From NCBI RefSeq assembly GCF_002865645.1, contig NW_020194664.1, positions 120,104 through 184,103 on the forward strand: a DNA stretch of 64,000 bases. Direction: 5' to 3'. The DNA comes from Hyaloscypha bicolor E (lineage: Eukaryota > Ascomycota > Leotiomycetes > Helotiales > Hyaloscyphaceae). The position numbers and the translations under genes were made by a program. Below are positions 39,746-49,739 of the stretch, piece by piece. The notes under the pieces are model-generated. The model saw nothing but the letters and a program-made list of their open reading frames with translations. It ran no database searches and was not told the origin of the DNA. Each line of letters begins with the position of its first letter. Within the stretch, counting starts at the first letter, position 1.

Positions 39746-40150
39746 CGTTTTGACTATGCATCAAACTAAAAGCACATTGAAACGAACGAGTGCGATGTAA
39801 TTGATCCCAGGCATGAGTTTTGGCGTGCAACCAATTCCGATCAGCACTCCTGCAAGGACCCGAGGAACCGAGGTAATATGAGGTGAGTGTGTCCACCCAA
39901 ACCACTGCAAGGTCGTCAGTATTCTTGACCTCATTGGGCTCCTCGAGACAGGTAACAAATAGACCAATTGGAGAGACTTATGCGCCAAACATCATCCGAG
40001 GCGGTCGCGCTTCGGGAGGAGCGCGTGCCATCTCCCAAATGTATCACGAAAAGCCTCCATAAATGCGAATGGCTATTGTGACACCGGCAATAGCAAAGCC
40101 CCCAAGCAAGGAAAGAAAAGGCAAAGCGTTGATACTGCCGGTTCAATCGC
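39746..40150 (-). pseudogene. C-terminal fragment of a second MFS transporter
   Basis: On the reverse strand, reading across frames, one finds GSINALPFLSLLGGFAIAG, then PEARPPRMMFGA, SPIGLF, VLAGVLIGIGC and LMPGINYIALV. This order matches the C-terminal half of fungal DHA1 transporters (PEARLPPM, G-x-SPIGLF, G-x-G and the INYI strip). The parts lie in different frames and one contains a stop, so the gene is broken. No N-terminal half is seen upstream. The intact MFS next door lacks the PEAR-type loop in this form, so this is not simply its duplicate. Confidence 0.65.
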
Positions 40151-41101
40151 GCTCTTCTCGAAAGGAGTTCGTGTAGGCTTCTAACGACAGGTAGAGAACT
40201 GAATATACAAGTGAGAGGTAAAGTGCACTAAAGGATAATCTTTTGGACAAGCTTTTTCAAGGGGCGGAAGAGGTATGTGTTCAGGGTAGAGCTAAAATTG
40301 AGCCACTTCTAGTCTAATTGAGAGTAGACTACCCCCTACCGTCTCAAGATATGTCCACTGGTAAATTTCCGCTCGTTGTTTATATAATATATATATACAC
40401 CGATGTAGCTTATGGCAATTTCTACTTAGGAGCTTAACCTTTCCATCACTCAGCTTCATTATCCACCACGCCCTGCAAAGTCTTTTAAAGGTTTAAAACA
40501 GACACTATTATAACCTCGAAAAAAACTATTGTTCTGACTAGTTAGCAAAACAGCTTATCTCTATACCTTTCAAATCAAAGCATACTCATTTATGTCTTAA
40601 TATAATCTATTCAATGCTCCATACTAAAGCCAAAGGGGAGTTAACTCAGGCATAAGCTACACACTATCACCTAGTGTCGGAGTTATAGACGAGCTCGGTG
40701 TAAGTTTGGGGAGGGTGCATGCTGCTGGCGATATCTTACTTAGGGGACTCGGCGGAGTTGTCCCGCCTCCTAGACCTTCATGTCGCGGGAGATTCGAGAA
40801 ACAGTGAATTAATATTCTCCTGGGAGAAGACACCCGGAGGCCATATTAATATTTCAGAGAGAAGATAGTTCGCATTAAGTTTCAGAATCGGATACAGCGA
40901 CTATTGACACAGGTGGGGGGAAATACTTCGTAGTACTTATTGAAGATATGTATTCGATAGAACAGGGAGGAAAAATTAGTTATTCTCCAATAAGAAGCCA
41001 CTGTTCGCTCGTGGGGTTCTTTTAGCCCGAGTATAGAAAACCCGCGATTATGTACAAAAACTAGGCGAGTGCGCTCTGAATGTCACCCCGAAATTCTCGC
41101 T
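40151..41101. other. Intergenic region, no gene seen
   Basis: About 950 bp with stops in all frames and normal composition apart from a short TATATA strip near 40,385. It probably contains the P450 3' UTR at its right end. Confidence 0.5.
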
Positions 41102-42899
41102 TCAAGTGAATAACTTCCGCTCTGTAACCCTCACCCACAACCCGCTCTGTATCCATATGCCTACATTTTCGCTCTTCCATGGCCTTGAAGGATTCACAAT
41201 TTCGAAATTAAAATTCCGGAACAACTGCACTTTTCATTAGCTCTATTCTCTTTCAAGTATCCAATACTATTCCTCAATTCTTCCCTTACCTCAAAAATCG
41301 CCTTATGTAACTCTGAAAGTGCCACCTGTCTCCCGAGGCAGTAATATTTCCCATACCCAAAATTCAAGTCCACAACCTTACGCATTCTTTCCAGTCTCTC
41401 CTGATTTCCCTCATCCAGCCATCTCTCCGGCCTATACAACTCCGCATCCTCTCCAAATACAGCTTTATTCCTGTGGATTCCCCAACTCGCCCACCCAATG
41501 TTGGTTCCCCCGGGAATAAACACCCTCTCACCATCGATATCAAACTCATCCCCTTTAGGAGGGCTAAATTTACTCATCATTCCGGTTACAGGGGGCCAAA
41601 CCCTGAGCCCCTCCTTGATAACAGCCTGGAGGTATGCCAGGTGGCGCCATTCCTTATCCCTGATTACAGGGCTTGAAATCTTGCCATTGGTCTCAACGGC
41701 TATGTCGATTTCCGCTTGTAGGGTAGCATAGATGCGGGGATTAGTGATGATGAACAAAAATGTTGCCCGGAGCCCGGTTGCAGTCGTTTCACCACCTGCG
41801 AGGATCTGCATCACGGACTCGGCGACTAAATCGGACTCTGTGAGGCCGTGAGCGATGAATGATGAGAGCATGTCTTGATGGTCGATATTATTGATGTCGT
41901 AGCGTTCGGAGACTAATTTTCTGGCCATTCTAAGATTTATATTCTGTTAGAGGGATAGTTATAGGACCAACGCATGATTTTGAGACAAGGGTATAAAGAA
42001 AGACGGCTTATTGTTACCCAATCAATTTTCCTATCCCGATCTCGTTCGTATCGCTAGGGAACAGAGCTTTGCTAATCCATTCCGTTTGGAACAAGGTTCT
42101 CAAAGCTGGAATAGCAGTCATTCTGAGCCCTATTGGGACCATTGCTTCCGTTGACCGGATGTAATCATGCATATCCTTGTCGTTCTTCAGATTTCCAAAT
42201 GGCTTGGCAAACGCGAGATCGGTAATGACATCCATTGTAAAGAATCCGATCTTCCGAGCCATGTCCACTGGTTTAAAAGAGTCTGCAGTTGAGATATATT
42301 TACGTCGAAGCAAGTCCACAAGACTGCACACGTGGGTGTCGATGGTTGGCTCAAGAGACGGATTAGTTTTACCAGAGAACTAACTGCGATAAGTGAAATG
42401 CACGGAAGAAGAGACGTATTGGTTTCTTACCCCATCGGCCATCTGTGCCCTTCGACGAGCATGTTTCTCCTCGTCCTGTTGGCTAAAGATATTGTCCTGG
42501 CCCGGTGGTATTCTGCTGCCCGCATACCAATCCGCCTTCGAGTAGAGAGATCTTGCAGCACTCATTCTCATGACCAAATCAGGCGAACTAGTGACCAAGG
42601 TATTTGGTCCAACTCGGGCAATGGGGCCAGTCGTGAATGTTAGCGCTTGTCGGCCAAGCATGAGTTGCTCGATGCATACCGTAACGCGCGCAGACTTCCG
42701 CAAGAACTCCGCACTGATTAATACCAAAAACGGCTTTCGCAAACCAGAGGTCTGTCCATCGTGCTAAAAACGGACCGTTGAAAGCCCGCAATCGATGATA
42801 TTCGCTGTACAACTTTGCAATATATGCCGTCACCAATGCTGCGATAAGATACCATCGGAGCTCTACCGCCAAATCGATGCCGGTGTCAACTATCGACAT
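41102..42899 (-). CDS. Cytochrome P450, pisatin-demethylase-like
   Basis: Five exons on the reverse strand (42,899-42,680, 42,627-42,431, 42,379-42,018, 41,929-41,290, 41,224-41,102) total 513 residues in one frame, the usual size. The N-terminal WYLIAALVTAYIA segment is a membrane anchor. Key motifs are AGGETTAT (I-helix, 304-311), EGLR (ExxR, 366-369), PERW (427-430) and FGYGKYYCLG with haem ligand Cys457 (450-459). The RYGPIARVGPNTLVTSSP region and the NPSRPWKSENVG tail resemble the pisatin demethylase family (demethylation or hydroxylation of aromatic, often plant-derived, compounds). The first intron (42,628-42,679, 52 bp) starts GTATGC, has a GCTAAC branch site, and ends TG instead of AG. 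Without splicing the frame is lost. A weak upstream AG would add seven residues in frame, but from a 34-bp intron. The gene may therefore be impaired. It converges on the MFS genes. Confidence 0.82.
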
Positions 42900-43200
42900 C
42901 TCAGGGTTTCGATGAAGCTATCCAGAATGGAGAAAACCGATGCGAAACACCATTGCAAGCAGGTACTGATGCTGCCACTTTCAATTCATGTAACAAAAAC
43001 GAAATAATAACTACTGCTTTTGTTTGGTGGTAATTACTAAGCGGTGCAACTTGCCTCCGCATTGGCTCTTTTAAGGTCACGAGCCGACCGTAGAAATTGG
43101 TAAGAGTGGGTTTGGATCTAGCCGTATTTGGGTGCGAAAAAGCGTTTACCGAGACCATGTGATTACACACATGCAATGAAGCTGTTGAAATTAGGGGCTG
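42900..43200 (-). promoter_or_regulatory. P450 upstream region
   Basis: No gene. On the reverse strand a CCAAT box (GAGCCAATGCGG) lies at about 43,058-43,069, some 160 bp upstream of the P450 start codon. The region ends at the solo LTR beginning at 43,201. Confidence 0.35.
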
Positions 43201-43481
43201 TGTACTAATGGGGCTTAAGCCATAGGCTTATTACTGAGTAGATTATGCCCTGTAAGGTTGATACAGGGCATAATATGCCCTGTGAGGCTAAAGTTCAGCT
43301 GAGGTTGAATGGTTCAGTATAAGGCTCTCTGGTTTAGGGGTTTAGTGCATGTGACTTAGGGGGTTCAGGGCTATATATACGGGCTACTTACTACCATAGA
43401 ACAGCAGTCAATTCAGTACGTTTTACTTGGTTTACATTGCAAGCACGTGACCCTAGCTATATTGCTTTAGCTAGTTCAACA
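43201..43481 (+). repeat. Solo LTR of a Ty1/copia-like element, not RIP-mutated
   Basis: Runs from TGTACTAATGG to TAGTTCAACA. Its last ~110 bp, on the reverse strand, match the 44,243 LTR (TGTTGAACTAGCTAAAGC..., CACGTGCTTGCAAT, AAGTAAAACGTACT). It contains a GGGCTATATATACGGG TATA region and a 12-bp perfect hairpin (TTATGCCCTGTA / TACAGGGCATAA, 43,243-43,273). It lacks the 18-bp repeats of the nested copy, so it is a sister subfamily. Flanks do not form a clear target duplication. It lies about 300 bp upstream of the P450 start. Confidence 0.75.
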
Positions 43482-44144
43482 GAAGCTAGTCATATAAGAA
43501 AGTAATTAAGATATATCCACTATTCTAATTATTAAAATTTTATATAAACGTACCAGAAATAATAGATACTCTAGTTTTTTGGATCTCTATTCCTTTTCAT
43601 GGCTATAAGTTGAGGTGTAATATTCTATACGTGCCCTTCTAAATATGGCTAGATCCAAACTCACTCTCACTAATTTATATAGTAGTATTATAAGACTGTG
43701 TTTTTAGCGAAGTTTTCAGGCATCGCAAAACTAAAGTCATCCACTTCACTTTATGGTCTGCAACGACTCAATACCTCCTCGTAGTACAGACTGGAAACTT
43801 ATAGCTTTCTGGGGCAAGCTATAGGGCTAAGATTGAGTCAAAAACGACACTCCTTAAACGGTACAATTCGACTGCGTTATCCCGAATCGACTATAATACG
43901 ACCTGATTATATACCCGCTTGTATACCGGGTGCTCTCTCGATAATCTATATAACAACGCTATACATTCGGACCACAAGTTAAAAAACTGGTTACGTGAGG
44001 AATACCAAAACTTGAGCCCGCGCCCCCCCACGCGTCACTCGCTCCAGGAATACTAAAGCTCTCTGCTGCTCTCTATACGTCCCTCGGCCTTTTATTTAGC
44101 CTATAATTATTTAAATATGAATTCTTTCCTATTATTACTTCACT
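43482..44144. other. Spacer with a possible truncated Helitron 5' end
   Basis: Normal composition and no gene. From about 43,945 (AA|TCTATATAAC) the sequence contains AACTGGTTACGTGAGGAATACC, a close relative of the 5' subterminal motif of the two Helitrons (near 29,980 and 44,207). This could be a third, truncated Helitron end. Confidence 0.4.
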
Positions 44145-44242
44145 TCTTTATATTATTATACGTTTGGACTACTCTTAAGTAATTAGCTCTTGGGGCTCCT
44201 GGGAAAAAAACTAGTCATGCAAGGAATACCAGAATCGCCTCC

Positions 44243-44585
44243 TGTTGAACTAGCTAAAGCTAGGGTCACGTGCTTGCAATATAAACCAAGTAAAACGTAC
44301 TAAATTAACTACTATTCTATAGTAGTAAATAGCTTATATATATAGCCCTGAATTGCCTAAGTTATATATACTAAATTCCTATATTAGCTAAACTAATTAT
44401 AGCTATATAGGGTATTCTAGCTATATAGGATATTCTAGCTATATAAGATATTCTAGCTATATAGAATATTTTAGTTATATAAGATATTCTAGCTAAATAG
44501 GGTATTAAGCTAGTATATAGCCCTATAATATTCGGTTTCAGGACTTACTAAGCTTATTAAAGGTCTTAGGCCTCTAATTTTAATA
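44243..44585 (-). repeat. 3' LTR of the copia element
   Basis: 343 bp. Contains six 18-bp units of GCTATATAGGGTATTCTA type at 44,402-44,509. The TTCAACA terminus, reading on the minus strand, is intact. Confidence 0.85.
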
Positions 44586-44599
44586 ATTCCCTTATATAT

Positions 44600-47500
44600 T
44601 ACTAAAAATAGCCCTAAGAAAATAATTCCAAAAATTACTACTTTACTTACTAAAGCTTCTAGAGCCTTAATACCCAAAAATTAAAAACAGTTCAAAAAAT
44701 AGCCTATAATTCTATAATTATAGTATAAATAGTTCCTTAATATAATATTTAAGGACTGCAAATAATAAGGGCTTAATAAGTATATTAGTTATTATTTTCT
44801 TAGTAAAGATATATTTAATAGTAACCTTATTAAAGGCTACTAGCTCTCTAATATAATAGTAGTAAATATTAATATACTTAGTTTAGCTATAAGCTATAGG
44901 ATTTCTAGCTAGTATTATATAACCTTAATTATTACTAAATATAGGAATTAAAAGAATAATATTTAAATATTAAATATATTTAAGTTCCCTAAATAAAGCC
45001 CTAATTTACTAGCCTTATTTACTAGCCTCTAATAGACTAATATACTCTAATTAGGTAATAGAAATAGCTATATAGTACTATTTAATAGAGGACTATATAA
45101 TAAATCCTTTATTAAATAAATATAAATATCTTATAATAAAATATTTATTTATTATATTTCTTATAAAGAGATTTATAGGCTTAGCTTTCTCTAATCTAAA
45201 CTTCTTTATAAGGCCTATAATATACTTATTCTAATTAAGATATAAAATACGTTTTATATAATTTCTATATATTTAAATACCCAAAATTAGGAATATATTT
45301 CCCAAATCCTTAATTTTTTATATAGAGGCTATTTTATTAATAACTTTTTAAATAGCCTATAGATTTTAATCTAGAACTAGTATATTACTTATATAAAGTC
45401 CTATAATTATATTATAATCTATAATAGTAAAAATACTTGGCTTACTAAAATAGAAACTAAAACCGAGAATTTTAAATCTTATATAAGCTTTAATATATTA
45501 CTTCTTTTCTAATTATTTAAACTTATATAGGGAATTAAATAAAAGAAATACTAAGACTTTAATATATTTTAGTATTTAAGAAGCCTATATATATATCTTA
45601 GTATAAAGCTTAAAATATAAATAGATATTAATTATATTAATTTAATATATTTCTAGGTTTTTATAAGCCTCTAAAGCTAGTAAAATCCTTAGGCTTTTAG
45701 CCCTAATAATAAAGCTAAAAGTCTTTAGAAAATTATTCTCTAAAACCTAACTAAAGCCTTAGTTTACTAGCCGAGCTTTATACTAATTAATTAGGCTTAT
45801 AGGAATATATTTAATAATAAATACCTATTTATAGCCTATAGCTTTCTTTCTAGAAAGTAATAGTACTAGTTTCTAGATATTAAGGGCTTGTAATTTAGTA
45901 AGTTCTTTACTAATTACTTGCTTTTAATAGACTTTATAAATAGAATTATTTATAGTTTTAATATAGGTTTTTAAAATTAAATACCTTATAATTACTATAT
46001 TTATATAATACTCTAAAGGCCTTATAATTAGTAGTTCTCTTTAATTATAGAAATTAGAATTCCCTGAATTAGTATTTCCTAAATTAAAATCTAAAGCTCT
46101 TATATTTATTATTATAATATTCTTATAGTTTTCTGAAATACTTTACTAGAAATTAAATAATGAGATAAGAAAGTTATATATATTCCCTAAATACCTTATA
46201 ATTACAGGAGCTTTAGATATTATAGGCTATTTTATTATAGCTTTTATTAGATTAAATAAGACTATTTCTTTTCTAATAAATTCCTTATTCTAGTTCTATT
46301 TTAATTACTTGTTTTTATAAATAACAGGTATTATAAATATTATAATTTTTCTTTATTTAGGCTTATATAGTTTATATTACTTTAATATAGGTATATAGTT
46401 TATAAAATAGGCCTTAATAGCTATATTATTTATTTTTAAACAAGTTTTCTTAGAAATATATATATATATATTATATTTATATATCCTAAAATATTAAATA
46501 TTAGAATATTTCTTATTATAGGCTTTTTTAGAAATATTTTTATTAGAGTCTATTAGTATTTAATTCCGTAAATAATAGACTATAATTATAGCTTCTTTCT
46601 AGAACTATATAAGAAGCTTAGTATCTAATAATATAGTTCTAGTTACTAATATTAAGCTCTAATTCAAGTATTTAGAAACCCTATTTTATTTAGAAATATA
46701 AATAATAATATATTTAAATTATATATTATAGTTATCTAATAATAAAGCCCTTAAAAACTTATATTTTAAAGTATTATTATAATATATAGCCTTAATTTTA
46801 TATTCTAATTCTAGCTTTATTAGAGCCTTAAACTATAAAAATATAGTTTTTAGTTATTTTCTAGTTTTAGTAAAATATAGTTATAATTTATAAATATAAA
46901 TATATAAGTATTTTCTTCTAATATAAATATATTATAAAAGCTCTAAAAATTATTATAAATTCGTTTTAGTAAAGCTATAATTCTCTTAAAAGTTTTTTAG
47001 TTTATTAGTCTTATTATTTTAGCCTTAATATAAGGCTTATAAAGCTTTTAAAGAGCCCTAATTAGCTTTTTAAATTCTATAGAAATAATATATTCTAGCT
47101 TTAGACTTATAAGACTCAAATAATTAAAATAGTAATACTAGAGGCTAGTTTAGTTTTCTAGTATAGTAATTACTTTTAGTCTAATATTAGTATCTTATAA
47201 AATACTATTTAGAATATATACTTTTTCTAAATAGCTAGTAATTCCTATTACTATTTCCTAAAACTTAATTAAGAGCTTCTTTCTAGTAAAACTAGTAATA
47301 ATATATATAATAATACTTTTATTCTAAAATTATAATACTAAAATTAAGTTTCTAGTAAGCTTAGGTATATAAAGTATTCTAGTAAGCTTTATAGTTTATA
47401 TAAAGGCTTTTAGAGCTATTTATAAAAGTATAATATCTTTTATAATAGCCGGAATTCGGGTTCTATTTATTATAATTACTAGTATAAAAATATCTAGTAT

Positions 47501-48148
47501 TCTATATTTAGTAAAAGCCTTTTATAAATAAGTTATATAATAAAAGCTTCTAGAATTAATAACCTATAATAAATCTTTATTATAAGTAGGCTTTACTAGA
47601 ATTATTTAACTAATTTTAGTATTACTAGTATTTACTATAGGCTTCTTAATTAATTTTCCAGACTTTAAAAAAGTTCTTTACTTTCTCTAGAAATTATTAA
47701 AGGCCCTATACTAGGGCTCTTTTCCTAATTTTCTTGTTTTTTTATTTTTTTATTTCTATAGCTTTATTTATTATATTTAAAATACTTTTCCTAAAATTTA
47801 GAACTTTTTCTTCTATTTTAGCTAGTAAAACAGATTTCTTTAAGGCTTCTTTTAGTCTTATTCTTTATTTATATTTATTAAAGCAAGCTATTATTATATT
47901 ATAATTAGTAATATTCTTACTAATTTCAAGCTATAATATTAGAGAAATAAAATACTTATCTAGTATTTTAATAATTCTAAAAAAGATTAATATTTTAAGA
48001 GCTTTAAAAAGCTTTTTTATAAAATTAATAATTCCGATTTCGTATTATAAAATACTTAATTTTATAACTATTATAATAATAGTAATATTCTATTCTAATA
48101 GCTTATAACTAGTAAAAGCCTGAATTTTAGTACTAAGCTATTATATAT
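44600..48148 (-). pseudogene. copia pol relic (reverse transcriptase and RNase H)
   Basis: On the minus strand from about 45,450 to 44,770 the copia palm and RNase H order is readable: IIGLYISNILVLD (the YVDD box region), KIKDLGNIFLILGI, LEYISLLEASK and RALFRE. Further upstream (45,900-45,500) a strip resembling the region before the active site appears. Stops fit RIP at Gln and Trp codons. The 5' end of pol is cut by gypsy copy B at 48,149. Confidence 0.75.
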
Positions 48149-48451
48149 TATAATACAGCAGGCTATATTTATTAAAAATCATATTATTTTAGTAGTTTTA
48201 AGATTTAGGTTATATAATAAAGGCCGCGGCCTTTTATATATAACTTGCAGAAATTATATAAGAAAGCTAGTTTTTCTATAGACTTAGAAAATAATTCTTT
48301 ATAAATATTTAATTAATTAAGCTTTTATATATTATATATTATTTATACTTTATTATTTATACTTTTAATTTATTATTTTACTATTAAGTTACGTTTTATA
48401 TTCTAGTATATTTTATATAAGTTTTTGTCTTATTATAGTTTTCCTCCTATA
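48149..48451 (+). repeat. 5' LTR of gypsy copy B
   Basis: 303 bp. It retains AAGGCCGCGGCC at about 48,220, which in the 3' LTR has become AAGATTATAGCC; that site was RIP-mutated on one side only. Confidence 0.85.
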
Positions 48452-49415
48452 TATTTTATAGTAAGTAATATAGGAAAGATAAAAACTTTATAATTAAGGT
48501 AATACTTTTATAAAATTCTAAGAAATATTTATAAGGCAAATTATTAGCTTAGTAAATTAGAAGAGAAAAGGGCTATTATAATATCTTAAGCCTAAGGCTA
48601 AAATATTAAAGATATATAAATATTAATTTTAATATCTTATATTAATTTCTAATATATCTAGTAACTTAGATATAGGTTAGCTATAAGATATAATTACTAA
48701 TATAATATATAGAAATAATAGAAATAGAGACTAATTATAAAAGGAAAAGAAATAAAGGAAATAAAATAAGAAATATTATACTAAAATAATATAAGTTAGA
48801 CCTTAGTTAGAAATAGATTTTAGTATTCGAAAATAAAGTTATATTATTAATTTATATATTATTTTTAGTTATAATAAAAACCGGAATAGAGATAGTATTA
48901 GTTTTAGTAAAAAAGTTTATTTCTAAGTCTAGAAAAGATATCTAAAAGAGGAAATATCTTTAATTTTAAGTAAAATAGTAATTAGAAATTAGAAATAAGA
49001 ATTAAAAAGAAATTAGAAATAAGAAATTATATAAATAAACTAGAGAAGCTTCTAAAGAAATAAATAAATACTAAATAGAAAAATAAAAGAGAATTTAGAA
49101 AAGTCAGAAAAATTAGTAAAATTATATTTATTATTTTTATTATTACTTTTAATAATATTAATAGATATATCTAGTTTAGTAAAATTAAGAAAAAATATTA
49201 TAGATATTAAGCTAAAGAAATAGAAAAGAGAATAGAAATAATAGAAATAAGACTAGAAAAGCTATTATTTTATTATTACTAATACTAAAACTTAAATCCC
49301 GACTATATCTATTATTATTAACTAGTTTCTTTCTAATTCCGGTTCTTAAACTAAAAGATATATTTAAATAGGAAATTAGTTCTTTAGAAATATTATTAAT
49401 AGAAATTTCAGATAT

Positions 49416-49705
49416 TGTAATACCCATATTAACGAGCGTCCAGCTGGATTTGGTAGCCTAATTAGGCTAGTGCTTATGTGAGATCGCACTCCCAAATTGG
49501 GACTAGTGCTTCCGTATATCCAGCGGAATACTAGATTCTATATATAGAGGCATGCGAGCTTTGGAAATGGGCATTAATTAGTTTATTACTGAGAACCAGT
49601 TCTTGGAATTAATTATACTTCCACGCTTCACTCCATACTTTACCCTATATTCCACTCCTTACCTTGACTACTTGCATAGTACCCTGCTATATTGGGAGCC
49701 TTACA
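49416..49705. repeat. Young solo LTR of another LTR retrotransposon, target duplication GATAT
   Basis: 290 bp from TGTAATACCC to GAGCCTTACA, flanked by GATAT on both sides (49,411-49,415 and 49,706-49,710), a 5-bp duplication typical of LTR elements. It has normal base composition with many CpA and TpG, inside heavily RIP-mutated sequence. It therefore inserted, and recombined to a solo LTR, after most of the surrounding RIP. Its length may also be too short for efficient RIP. Its orientation is not certain. Confidence 0.92.
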
Positions 49706-49739
49706 GATATAGAAACTTTATAATTAATTATAAAAGAAA

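Noticed and set aside
41319..41731. Plus-strand frames over the P450
   Set aside because: Antisense to clear P450 motifs including the haem-binding loop.
44402..44509. CRISPR-like array
   Set aside because: The 18-bp units are directly adjacent with no spacers and lie inside an LTR of a eukaryotic retrotransposon.
49212..49427. 71-codon reverse-strand frame in gypsy copy B
   Set aside because: Ile/Leu/Phe-rich frame from RIP composition that runs into the solo LTR edge. No family match.
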